Part shown: one piece after another, positions 1 through 8,811 of the stretch | How positions within the stretch are numbered: position 1 is the first letter of the stretch | Layout of the letters: every line of letters begins with the position of its first letter | Assembly: GCF_040718835.1 (NCBI RefSeq) | Contig: NZ_JBFEFG010000268.1 | Coordinates: 434,001-498,000, forward strand | Length of the DNA stretch: 64,000 nucleotides | Origin: Bremerella sp. JC817 | Lineage (GTDB): Bacteria > Planctomycetota > Planctomycetia > Pirellulales > Pirellulaceae | Reading direction: 5' to 3' | Made by a program: the position numbers and the translations under genes | Notes under the pieces: generated by a model | Told to the model about the DNA's origin: nothing | The model's input: only the letters and a program-made list of their open reading frames with translations | Databases searched by the model: none

Positions 1-755
1 TTGCCCTGTCCGCTCTCGATCAGGCCGCCCATGATCTGTACGGCAAGTTGCATCAAACATCGGTCTTCGCCCGTCAGGGGCTCTCGTGGACGAACGTTCC
101 TTCGTCGAGCGTGACCGTTTCGATTGCCTCGATTGAAGCGATGGTTCGCGAACTGGAAGGCTACGCCGGCTGGCCGATCATCAAGGTCAAGCTCGGAACG
201 CCCAACGATTTGAAGATCATGCAGGCCCTTCGTCAGAACAGCGACGCGATCCTGCGCGTTGACGCGAATTGTGCCTGGACGGTCGAGGAAACGATCCGCA
301 ACTCGGTCGAACTGGCCAAACTGGGGGTCGAGTTCATCGAACAACCCCTCCCAGCGGATGCCCCGATTGCCGCCAAACGGGAAGTTTTCGAAGAAAGTGC
401 CCTCCCGATCGTGGCAGACGAAAGTTGTCAGAAAGAAGAAGACGTCCGGCAGTGTGACGGATTGTTTCATGGGATTAATATCAAGTTATGTAAGTGTGGC
501 GGGCTGACGCCTGCCTTCCGAATGTTAGCCGAGGCCAAGTCGCGTGGTTTGCTGACGATGACCGGTTGCATGATCGAGTCGGAAGTCGCCATCAGTGCGG
601 CGGCGCAGCTTGCCCCGCTGCTGGACTTTGTCGATCTCGATGGCGCCGTGCTGTTGGCTCGCCAGCCTGCCAATGGGGTGAAAGTCGAACTCGGAACCAT
701 CCATCCGCCGCAAGGTTTGGGATGCGGTGTGACCCTCGACTCGACCTTGGCCTGA
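1..755 (+). CDS. Dipeptide epimerase (enolase superfamily, L-Ala-D/L-Glu epimerase type), 5' truncated
   Basis: The reading frame is open from base 3, so the gene starts outside the window; about 250 residues are visible and the capping domain is mostly missing. Enolase-superfamily catalytic elements appear in order: the KxK acid/base pair (KVK, 183-191), metal ligands in RVDAN, EFIEQP and ADES, and the second catalytic lysine in NIKL (codon 483). Near the C terminus is a DLD motif (633-641); in known Ala-Glu epimerases a DxD there binds the dipeptide amino group. By family the enzyme would epimerise L-Ala-D-Glu released from peptidoglycan for recycling. The fold and superfamily are clear. 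The exact dipeptide specificity is inferred. It could feed murein peptide salvage in the cytoplasm. Confidence 0.85.
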   Translation, partial: ALSALDQAAHDLYGKLHQTSVFARQGLSWTNVPSSSVTVSIASIEAMVRELEGYAGWPIIKVKLGTPNDLKIMQALRQNSDAILRVDANCAWTVEETIRNSVELAKLGVEFIEQPLPADAPIAAKREVFEESALPIVADESCQKEEDVRQCDGLFHGINIKLCKCGGLTPAFRMLAEAKSRGLLTMTGCMIESEVAISAAAQLAPLLDFVDLDGAVLLARQPANGVKVELGTIHPPQGLGCGVTLDSTLA

Positions 756-787
756 AACGTTTTCCTTCCTGAAGATCCCTCCTAGAT

Positions 788-2752
788 TTGGTCCTGCCTG
801 TGATTGTTGTTCGCTGGTTTATTGGCTTGGTGTTGGTGGCTGGTGCCTTCGCAGTTTCGGCCGAGGCATGCACGACCGTGATTGTCTCTGGCAAAGCGAC
901 GCCGGATGGGCGTCCTCTGCTGTGGAAGAATCGTGACTTCTGGCAACCGCAGAATGAGATCGTCTATTCCGATCGCGGGCAGTATGCCTTCGTCGGTATT
1001 GCCAACGCCGAGGCAACCCGTCGGATGCGGATGGGCAGCAATACGGCCGGCTTCTGCATCGAGAACTCGACCAGCCGTGACCTGGAAGGCAAAGCCGCCA
1101 ACGGTCCCACCAACGGCGACCTGATTACACTGGCCCTGGAAAGCTGCGAAACGGTCGCCGACTTTCAAGCACTGCTCGACCGGACGAATGCAACCGGTCG
1201 CATGACGCGCGGAAATTTCGGAGTCATCGATGCCCATGGGGGAGCGATGCTATTTGAAGTGGGTCCGACCACCTATCAGGCCTTCGACACCAACGATCCC
1301 AACGTCGCCCCGCAAGGTTTCATCGTGCGGTCGAACTTCAGCGAAACCGCGCGGCAACATCTTCCCGACGATGCCCCGCAGCCGATTGAAGATATGTATT
1401 CCGGCAAACGCTATCGACGAGCCCACGAGCTTTGCCTAAGTGCCCACCAGGCTGGGACGCTTGATATGGCGTTTCTGCTGCAGCAGGTTTGCCGGGACGT
1501 CGAGGGATGCCATGCCAGCGCGTTCAACGAAATCGATTCTGATGCCAACCCGAAAAATCGCCAATGGATTACCGGCTCGACTTTGAATCGCAATAGCACC
1601 GTTGCTGCGGCGGTCTTTCAAGGGGTCGCCCCAGGCGAAGATCCTCGGCTGGTCACCATGTGGTCGATCTTGGGCGAACCGATGTTCTCGATCGCGATTC
1701 CTTGCTGGGCAGCCCAGGGGGGCGTTGCGACCGCTGGCAATGGCCCCGGAAAGAGTTCCCTTTGCCTGGCCGCGATGAATCTTCGTCAGGCGTTTTACGA
1801 TTCCAGTGGAACCGAACTTCAAGCGAACAAACTGGATCAGGTCACTTCCTCCCTGAAGCAAGTCGAACAGCAATCAATTGCACGCATCGCTGCTCTGACC
1901 AAGGCTTGGCGTAAATCACCCCCGACAGCCGAAGTCCTCCGTCAACAGCACGATCAGGCAAGCGAATTGGCGCTGGCGACCGTTACCCGGCTGGCAAGCG
2001 ACTTCCCTCCGCCAGCCAATTTGCCAACCGAAGCACCCACAGGTCAGAACCTGATCGACTTTCCCTTTGGTGAAAAGAATGGAACGCGTCTCGGCTCGAC
2101 GACCGATGTCGTTACCGCGCTGAAATGGAGTGGCGGCTTGACCGATTGCCGCACGCACAACGGCTCATTGCGAATCGGTCGGAACGACTCCAGAGCGGCC
2201 ACAAGATATGCGACGCTTTCGCCTCCGGTTCGCGTCCGATCGAGTGCCAGCCATCCAGAATTCACCCCACGCGGCTGGCTGGTAGCAGAAATCACCGGTT
2301 GGAATCTGACCGGTTCGGAAAGCAACGAGCGTTTCCGTTTCGGCCTGAGTTCTCAGCCTGAGAACGCTTTGCACACGGCTGGTGTCGAACTGGAACGAAT
2401 CTCAGCCGATCGCGTTCGCCTCAGCGGAAAGGCATTCGGCAATGGAAGCACCGCGATCGAAGGGATCGAGCTTCCCAGCAACCACCCTGGCCCTATGACA
2501 CTGGTCCTGCAGATCGACAAGATTGAGGGCAACCCCGACGAAGGAGAATTTGGGGGCGAGTACCGCATCTTCCTTCGCGACGGGGAATCGGGGGACTTCG
2601 TGTCGGTCGGCTCGGCCGGTCGCTTGCGGCGGCATCGCAACGGCAATGCCATCCATCTGCAGACGGCGGGGAGCTTCGCCGACCCTGGCGAATACTTCGA
2701 CCTGGACCGGATCTATTTCACTACGCAAAATCCGCTGGTCGCTCGTCCTTAG
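788..2752 (+). CDS. Secreted Ntn-hydrolase of the C45/C69-like linear amide hydrolase group, with C-terminal extension
   Basis: The N terminus is a hydrophobic signal segment ending in SAEA, immediately followed by CTT (Cys codon 869). A cysteine exposed by cleavage is typical of N-terminal nucleophile hydrolases such as acyl-CoA:6-APA acyltransferases and acid ceramidase relatives. The segment PLLWKNRD and the later GNFGVIDAHGG support that fold over roughly the first 330 residues. The last 250 residues look like a separate beta-rich domain that I do not recognise. The start is uncertain: TTG at 788 or GTG at 800, neither with a good Shine-Dalgarno. It would act outside the cytoplasmic membrane on an amide bond; the substrate cannot be told. 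It lies 32 bp after the epimerase gene, so co-transcription is possible. Confidence 0.65.
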   Translation: MVLPVIVVRWFIGLVLVAGAFAVSAEACTTVIVSGKATPDGRPLLWKNRDFWQPQNEIVYSDRGQYAFVGIANAEATRRMRMGSNTAGFCIENSTSRDLEGKAANGPTNGDLITLALESCETVADFQALLDRTNATGRMTRGNFGVIDAHGGAMLFEVGPTTYQAFDTNDPNVAPQGFIVRSNFSETARQHLPDDAPQPIEDMYSGKRYRRAHELCLSAHQAGTLDMAFLLQQVCRDVEGCHASAFNEIDSDANPKNRQWITGSTLNRNSTVAAAVFQGVAPGEDPRLVTMWSILGEPMFSIAIPCWAAQGGVATAGNGPGKSSLCLAAMNLRQAFYDSSGTELQANKLDQVTSSLKQVEQQSIARIAALTKAWRKSPPTAEVLRQQHDQASELALATVTRLASDFPPPANLPTEAPTGQNLIDFPFGEKNGTRLGSTTDVVTALKWSGGLTDCRTHNGSLRIGRNDSRAATRYATLSPPVRVRSSASHPEFTPRGWLVAEITGWNLTGSESNERFRFGLSSQPENALHTAGVELERISADRVRLSGKAFGNGSTAIEGIELPSNHPGPMTLVLQIDKIEGNPDEGEFGGEYRIFLRDGESGDFVSVGSAGRLRRHRNGNAIHLQTAGSFADPGEYFDLDRIYFTTQNPLVARP

Positions 2753-2797
2753 GCAGGCCATCGGAAGGGATCTGCCCACCCGGTTTGATAGCAAGTT

Positions 2798-2830
2798 TTG
2801 TCGCCCGCAAACTTCTCTTAGAGGCGACAA
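2798..2830. repeat. Inverted repeat upstream of the sigma factor gene
   Basis: TTGTCGCC (2798-2805) and GGCGACAA (2823-2830) form a perfect 8-bp stem around a 17-base loop. It lies between the Ntn-hydrolase stop and the next sigma factor. No clear T tract follows it, so it could be a weak terminator or an operator. The pairing is seen; the role is not known. Confidence 0.3.
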
Positions 2831-2897
2831 CCGGAAAATCTCGCTAAAATTTCCTCCGCCGACGTAACAATCGTGGGCGTCGTGTGTGTACACGGGC

Positions 2898-2903
2898 AGG
2901 AGG
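2898..2903 (+). promoter_or_regulatory. Ribosome binding site AGGAGG fixing a GTG start at 2910
   Basis: A full AGGAGG ends 6 bases before GTG 2910. The more upstream in-frame GTG at 2886 has no such site, so the start is set at 2910. Confidence 0.75.
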
Positions 2904-2909
2904 AAGCTT

Positions 2910-3518
2910 GTGCAAGGACCGGAAACGCGAAGATCGCTGCTCGTTCAGATTCAAGACGTGTCGCAACATACGGCATGGCAAGAGTTTGTAACGATCTATG
3001 AACCGCTCGTCTATCGACTCGCCCGCCGTAAGGGATTGCAGCACGCCGATGCGCAAGATCTGACGCAGGATGTCTTTACGACGGTTCAAACAGCGATCCA
3101 TCGCTTTGACCCCGATGCCGAAACCGGCACCTTTCGGGGTTGGCTCTTCCGAATCGCCCGCAATCTGATGATCAATTTTCTGACCCGCCAGAAAGAACCA
3201 CGGGGGAGCGGCGACACACGCTTGCTGCAGATGCTTCACGAGCACGCTGCCGAAGAGAGCGAAGCTGCCACCCAGTTCGATCTGGAATATCGCCGCGAAC
3301 TGTTTGCCTGGGCCGCGCAACAAGCGCGGTCTCACTTCTCCGAAGAGAACTGGCAGGCATTCTGGCGAACGGGGGTTGAAGGAGAATCGATCGATCAGGT
3401 CGCAGCTGCCTTAGGGAAACCGCCTGGCAGTGTGCGGGTCGCTCGGTGTCGAGTCCTGGCCAAGCTGAAACATTATGCCCAACAAATGGACGACACATCG
3501 ATCTCGCCAAAAGGATAG
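2910..3518 (+). CDS. ECF-type RNA polymerase sigma-70 family factor
   Basis: This 202-residue protein has sigma region 2 (AWQEFVTIYEPLVYRLAR, then DAQDLTQDVF and FRGWLFRIARN) and sigma region 4 near the C terminus (IDQVAAALGKPPGSVRVARCRVLAKL). It would direct RNA polymerase to a specific set of promoters. The GTG start is chosen from the AGGAGG just upstream. The kinase gene begins 5 bases after its stop, so the two are almost certainly co-transcribed and probably co-translated. This ECF-plus-kinase arrangement recurs twice more in the window. In planctomycetes and actinobacteria, some ECF groups are controlled by phosphorylation from a neighbouring Hanks kinase; that link is inference here. 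Confidence 0.9.
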   Translation: MQGPETRRSLLVQIQDVSQHTAWQEFVTIYEPLVYRLARRKGLQHADAQDLTQDVFTTVQTAIHRFDPDAETGTFRGWLFRIARNLMINFLTRQKEPRGSGDTRLLQMLHEHAAEESEAATQFDLEYRRELFAWAAQQARSHFSEENWQAFWRTGVEGESIDQVAAALGKPPGSVRVARCRVLAKLKHYAQQMDDTSISPKG

Positions 3519-3522
3519 TCCC

Positions 3523-6500
3523 ATGGTTGCCCGGTCTCATTACGACGACGCCGTCTTTGAACGTTTGCTTCAAGATCGGCTTGCTCCGGAAGAGCAGCAC
3601 AAGGTTACCCAGCATGTCGAACAGTGCCCGACGTGTCAGTCGCAACTGGAAGTTGTCGCCGATGCCGGGATGCCACTGGACGAGGTCCGTGGTTACCTGC
3701 AAACAGACGCCGGTAGCGATCCGACCCGAGCGATGGAGAAGCCACAAGCTTCCTCGAACATCTGGGTCGGCTTCCTGACACCGAGCGATCATCCCGATTC
3801 CCTGGGTCGTTTCGGCCGGTACGAGATTCTGGAAGTCCTGGGACGGGGCGGAACAGGGATCGTCATGCGAGGCTACGATCCGTCACTCGATCGGCACTCT
3901 GCGATCAAAGTGCTATCGCCCGAACTGGCAGCCAGCGCGGCGGCTCGGAAACGGTTCTCTCGCGAGGCCAAGTCGGCTGCGGCGGTCGTTCACGAACATG
4001 TCGTGCCGATTCAAACCGTGGACGAAGAAAACGGTCTGCCTTACTTGGTTATGCCGGTGCTGGAAGGGCGTTCGCTTGAAAGCCGCGTTCGTAAGAATGG
4101 CCCCCTGGAAGTTCGCGAAGTCCTTCGAATCGGCAAGCAAGTCGCTTCAGGACTGGCAGCGGCCCATGCTCAAGGGCTGATCCATCGCGACGTGAAGCCA
4201 GCCAACATTTTGCTGAACCACGGGGTCGAACGGGTCGTGATCACCGACTTCGGTCTGGCTCGCGCCGCCGACGATGCCAGCATGACGCAAAGTGGCACGC
4301 TGGTCGGCACGCCGCAGTACATGTCGCCAGAGCAAGCACGCGGCGAAAGCCTTGACGGGCGAAGCGACTTGTTCAGCCTCGGTAGCGTGCTCTACTTCAT
4401 GTGCACTGGGCATTCGCCGTTCCGCGCCGACACCACGATGGGTGTCCTGACACGCATCAACACGGCTTCCCCCCGGCCGCTAACCGAACACAACCCAGAC
4501 ATTCCGGACTGGCTGGATCAAATCGTCCGCAAACTGCTTTCGCGCGATCCTGAAGATCGCTATGGCACGGCGCTGGAAGTCGAATCGCTTCTCGGACAAT
4601 GGCTGGCCCATCTACAAGATCCGACCCGTGTACCACGCCCCGCGGAACCGAAGCCGACTAACTTCGGCAATGGAAACTCACGCATCACACGCTGGGTTGC
4701 CGCCGGATTCGGAGCGTTCGCCCTGATGCTGGCCGGAATCTTGATCACGCTCGAGACCGACAAGGGAACGCTCACCATCGAGAGCTTCGCCGAAGATGTT
4801 GCCGTGCGAATTAAAAAGGGAGACGAAACCTACCGCCGGCTGACGGTAGCCAAAGGAGAAAACAACGTTCGCCTGGCCGCCGGTAAGTACGAACTGGAAA
4901 TTGAAGGCAAGGTGGACGGGTTCACGCTCGAAGATGGCGAGGTCACGTTGACTCGCGGCGATGAGAAGATCGTCCGGATCGTCGAGAAAGTGGAAGGAGT
5001 CCGCGTCACGGATGAAAACCGCCATCTATTTCGCAACATAGGAATCGCTAGCGACCCAGCACAGTTCGGGGCAACGAACGCAAAACCTCAGCCAGCACAG
5101 GCTGCTCCCAACGCTCGATTCAGCGTACCGTCATCTTCTTCCAATCATGGATATGGATCGACGCCGCCCCAGGCATCTGGAACCACAGCTCGCGCACCTC
5201 AAGCAACTGCTGGTGCACGATTCAGTGTCCCTAATGCGACGGCACCCGCACAGAGGATGGGGGCGGCAGTCGGCGGCTTCCAACCCGATCAAGCCACCTC
5301 GCCTGCGACACCTTCTCATTATAACGTTCAGCCTCCCGCTTATGTCGGTCCAGCGACTACTTTGTCAGCGGACGACAACCGCTGGGCACCGGCAACTGGG
5401 ACCTACCAGCCAGCCACTCCTGCCGCGGGCCTATACACTCCCAACACCAACTTTCAGTGGCAGACCAACTCGGCAAGTTCCGCACCTGCCTTCTACCCTC
5501 CCGTGAACCCTTTGCGAGCCGCCTTTCCGCTGTATGGCAACTGGCAAGGTCACGCCGATTCTGGCGAGAAGCCTGAGCGTGTGGTGTCGCTGACGTTGAA
5601 AGATGGCACCTTCACATTGGTGATGATGGACCCCAGCCGGATTCCTGGCGCCCCGAGCGCCAATCTGATGGGCGACTACGAGATCGACGAACCGAGTGCG
5701 ACCATTTCCTTCAAATCGATAAAACGTATCCCAGGGGCGAACGGTTCCCCAACGTGGTCGAGCGTCGACGGAGCACGGCTCGAAGGAACTTACCAGCAAG
5801 AGAACAACAGCCTGAAGATCAAGTTCCACAACGTTCAGAAACTGCCAGAGATCTCGAAAGGCTCGCAGCCAGTCGGATGGCAACTTGATGTTTACACCGA
5901 CATCTTAATGCAACCTCCTATCGCCCAGGTGCCTGCCAACGCGGTTTACGGGACGACTCCCCCGCAATGGCCTCTGCCGGTGATGAATCTTCCGAGCAGC
6001 CTTGTCTCGGGACAGTGGAACGGCGAAATCGCTTCTGGGAATCGTCGTGGTGATATTCTCATCCTGATGATGAACGGCGGACACTTCGAGCTTCGCATCA
6101 TCGCTGCCCCGAATCAAACCGAACGGCGAACGTTACGCCTGTTGGGCAAGTACGAGATCGATGCGAATGCCTCGACGATCGCCTTCACTCCTTCCAATCG
6201 TTTCCCCAAGCTCGACGGAGAACTGGAATGGGAGCCGATTACCGATGGCTCGTTCTCGGGAACGTATTCCTTCGGTAGTTCGCTCTTGCTGCTTCAGATT
6301 TCCGACGTGAAGAACTTGCCGGGCATCGCGAATGAGACCTACCCGCTAACCTGGAAGTTTACGCAGTACACGCCCGGGGCAAGTCCCTTCGGAACCACCT
6401 CGAGGCAGCAGGCCTTGGCCAGTGTTATGCCGACTCCACCGACGACCGATCCCTACGCGGAACTTTCGGGAACCTGGGTCCCGGTGGCCGATCCCAATCA

Positions 6501-8742
6501 CGAAACTCCTTCGGCGAAGATCGACCGATTGCTGATTTTCAATCGCCGCTATCTCATGGAATGGACCCCGACGGCCGGAGAGCATCCACAGCCGCAAATC
6601 GCCTCAGGGATTCTCAGCCTGACGCATGGTGAAGATGTCATCGAGTTTCACGCAGCGAAGCTCGACTTTGACAGAAGTGTCGAAACTCTCAACCCGGCAC
6701 ACCAGGTTTCGGGGACGTATCGTTTGGATGGGGATCGCCTTTCCGTGACGCTTACCAAGGCGCTCGACAAGCCAAGCGAGCCTTCGGTTGCGTTTATTCC
6801 TGGTGATCTGCCAGCCACCTTCGAGTTTAAGCGAAGTGGACCGGTATCAAAGATCGACACGCCGACACTGTTGTTGGAATCGCGAAAGGACGAGGCTACC
6901 GGCAACCAGACCTACGATGCTTCGCCCGAAGATCGACAATGGCTGGAGAAGCATATTAAGTTCGAGCTATTCGACGCGGCCTATGATCCTCGACTTTCCA
7001 GCTTTCACTGCGCGATGATTACCAACGTCAGCGATCAACCGCTGCGGGATGTAAAGGTTCAATTCGAGATCGATCCCAAACTCAACATCCTCGATCATAC
7101 GGTTCCCGCCGACGTCCCCTCGAAGAATGTGCTGATCCACAAGTTCGAACTGATCAAGCCTCAACAGAAGATCAAAGTGGGCGTGAACCTCTCGGATATC
7201 AATCCGCAGGAAACGCACCATTCCCAAGTCAGCGTGACGATCGACGGGCATACGCTGACCGCCCAACTGCACGATCGATCGACACCGAAAAAGAATGTTT
7301 CGTCCAACAGCCCCCAACCCTCGACAAACCTTCGGACCACTGGCGTCGTTGGGAAGCTTGAGTTGACTCCTGTCGAACGTCAGCTTCAAGGCACGTGGGC
7401 CCTTCAAGGAATGCAGCTTCAAATTAATGGACGTCAGTTTGTATTGAGCGGTGACGAGGGAACTTCCGCTTACAAGACGGTCACCGGAACCGTACGGGTC
7501 TCCAAAGAACCCGTATTTAAGGTGGGCGACGATCGTTTTCACATGATTGAGCTTCTGCAGCCGATCGCAAACTCGAACCGCAGCACGGGAGTGTTGAATG
7601 GACAGGTGGAGTTCGCCGATGAGCAACTTCACCTGGTGCCACACTTCGCCGTGGCTCCTGGGTTCGTTGGGTTATGGGGGAACGTTCGCTATACGTTCCA
7701 ACGCGCAGGCGGAACATCCGGTAACACGGAATTGCCTAAGCATCCATTGGCAGATGTATTGTCCCTGCAAGGGAACTGGGATGTGACCACACCCGACAAT
7801 GGTAAAGAGAACGACACCAAGTACACCTTCAACCTCACTCGCGATCGATACACGTGGGTCCGCGTTGATGCAAGCACTGGCCAAACGACCCGACTGAAGG
7901 GCACCCTTCAAGTCGCCCAGCCGATTAACAACAGCCAGCCACAATTGACGTTCCAGCGTTTTAAACCAGACGCCCAGGCCAACGTGGCGCCAGGGCATAT
8001 CCCCACGAACGTCCCTGGCATCATCGGGACCGAAGAGAAGCTGTTTACCGCCAAGGTTCAGCCTGATGGAGACCGCTTCACGCTATCCATTGAAAAAGTC
8101 TTTGTGGACGATTCCTTCTGCATCGAGCTACCACCGACGTTGCATCTGGAACGGGCCGCGACAACTTCAACAGCCCGTCATCCCGGTTCGTCGATCGTTC
8201 CCGCTCCTTCGCTAAGTCAGCAGCGATTTCCGAATGATGTGTGGAACGGTTTTGCCGCTGAAGGTGCGTCATACGTCCAACCGGCAACCGCTAATTCCCT
8301 GAACGCCATCTCGCCATCGCTTGAGAGACTCCGCGGTCAATGGATCCAGCCAGAAACTTTGGGCCAGCTTGGCATGGGAGGAATTCGCTTGAAGCTGGAC
8401 GGGGATCGCTTCCAACTGATTCGCGATAATCGCGACAATGGTACCCGGCATCAATTGAATGGAACGTTGGTAATAGCTGAGGGAGTCTACGGTGAACCCA
8501 ACACGTTGCATTTCGCTACCAATATTCGTGTTTCCCCATCGCAGCCGCCCAAGCCAGATACCTGGGTCGATTTAGGCAATCCCTACTCGCAATGGAAGGG
8601 GGAGCGAGCGTTCTCAGGCACCTATCAGCTTGAAGGTGACAAGCTGACCTTGCAAATCACCGAAGGACCGAACGCTCCTGACTTCCTGGGAGAAATCCCC
8701 GCGACCTGGGTTCTAGCTCGTCCACCAGCCAGCGGCGAATAA
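3523..8742 (+). CDS. Giant transmembrane Ser/Thr protein kinase with zinc-finger-like N terminus and six extracytoplasmic TIGR03067-like repeats
   Basis: The start is ATG 3523, preceded by AAGGA; the longer frame from 3475 only overlaps the sigma gene. The product has 1739 residues. An anti-sigma-like H31-x3-C35-x2-C38 motif opens the protein. A Hanks kinase domain follows (about 97-370), with GRGGTG, HRD at 221-223, DFG at 242-244 and an APE-like SPEQA. A single TM helix lies at 391-410. A long Pro/Ala/Gln-rich linker (about 500-660) leads to six copies of a domain opening with L-x-G-x-W, near 5524, 6000, 6460, 7385, 7760 and 8330. These resemble the planctomycete TIGR03067 domain of unknown function. 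The outer part presumably senses an envelope signal and the inner part phosphorylates the partner ECF factor. Kinase identity is sure; the repeat assignment is moderate. Confidence 0.88.
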   Translation: MVARSHYDDAVFERLLQDRLAPEEQHKVTQHVEQCPTCQSQLEVVADAGMPLDEVRGYLQTDAGSDPTRAMEKPQASSNIWVGFLTPSDHPDSLGRFGRYEILEVLGRGGTGIVMRGYDPSLDRHSAIKVLSPELAASAAARKRFSREAKSAAAVVHEHVVPIQTVDEENGLPYLVMPVLEGRSLESRVRKNGPLEVREVLRIGKQVASGLAAAHAQGLIHRDVKPANILLNHGVERVVITDFGLARAADDASMTQSGTLVGTPQYMSPEQARGESLDGRSDLFSLGSVLYFMCTGHSPFRADTTMGVLTRINTASPRPLTEHNPDIPDWLDQIVRKLLSRDPEDRYGTALEVESLLGQWLAHLQDPTRVPRPAEPKPTNFGNGNSRITRWVAAGFGAFALMLAGILITLETDKGTLTIESFAEDVAVRIKKGDETYRRLTVAKGENNVRLAAGKYELEIEGKVDGFTLEDGEVTLTRGDEKIVRIVEKVEGVRVTDENRHLFRNIGIASDPAQFGATNAKPQPAQAAPNARFSVPSSSSNHGYGSTPPQASGTTARAPQATAGARFSVPNATAPAQRMGAAVGGFQPDQATSPATPSHYNVQPPAYVGPATTLSADDNRWAPATGTYQPATPAAGLYTPNTNFQWQTNSASSAPAFYPPVNPLRAAFPLYGNWQGHADSGEKPERVVSLTLKDGTFTLVMMDPSRIPGAPSANLMGDYEIDEPSATISFKSIKRIPGANGSPTWSSVDGARLEGTYQQENNSLKIKFHNVQKLPEISKGSQPVGWQLDVYTDILMQPPIAQVPANAVYGTTPPQWPLPVMNLPSSLVSGQWNGEIASGNRRGDILILMMNGGHFELRIIAAPNQTERRTLRLLGKYEIDANASTIAFTPSNRFPKLDGELEWEPITDGSFSGTYSFGSSLLLLQISDVKNLPGIANETYPLTWKFTQYTPGASPFGTTSRQQALASVMPTPPTTDPYAELSGTWVPVADPNHETPSAKIDRLLIFNRRYLMEWTPTAGEHPQPQIASGILSLTHGEDVIEFHAAKLDFDRSVETLNPAHQVSGTYRLDGDRLSVTLTKALDKPSEPSVAFIPGDLPATFEFKRSGPVSKIDTPTLLLESRKDEATGNQTYDASPEDRQWLEKHIKFELFDAAYDPRLSSFHCAMITNVSDQPLRDVKVQFEIDPKLNILDHTVPADVPSKNVLIHKFELIKPQQKIKVGVNLSDINPQETHHSQVSVTIDGHTLTAQLHDRSTPKKNVSSNSPQPSTNLRTTGVVGKLELTPVERQLQGTWALQGMQLQINGRQFVLSGDEGTSAYKTVTGTVRVSKEPVFKVGDDRFHMIELLQPIANSNRSTGVLNGQVEFADEQLHLVPHFAVAPGFVGLWGNVRYTFQRAGGTSGNTELPKHPLADVLSLQGNWDVTTPDNGKENDTKYTFNLTRDRYTWVRVDASTGQTTRLKGTLQVAQPINNSQPQLTFQRFKPDAQANVAPGHIPTNVPGIIGTEEKLFTAKVQPDGDRFTLSIEKVFVDDSFCIELPPTLHLERAATTSTARHPGSSIVPAPSLSQQRFPNDVWNGFAAEGASYVQPATANSLNAISPSLERLRGQWIQPETLGQLGMGGIRLKLDGDRFQLIRDNRDNGTRHQLNGTLVIAEGVYGEPNTLHFATNIRVSPSQPPKPDTWVDLGNPYSQWKGERAFSGTYQLEGDKLTLQITEGPNAPDFLGEIPATWVLARPPASGE

Positions 8743-8759
8743 GTTGACAAACAGCGTTT

Positions 8760-8792
8760 ACCTCGAGAGCGACCCGGGGATGCTCTCGAGGT
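8760..8792. terminator. Bidirectional hairpin terminator between convergent genes
   Basis: ACCTCGAGAGC (8760-8770) pairs perfectly with GCTCTCGAGGT (8782-8792) around an 11-base loop. It lies between the kinase stop (8742) and the convergent DUF1559 gene stop (8812). The flanks are only weakly T-rich, so efficiency is uncertain, but position and stem strength support termination from both sides. Confidence 0.6.
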
Positions 8793-8811
8793 GTTTCTGC
8801 ATATTCGCCTG

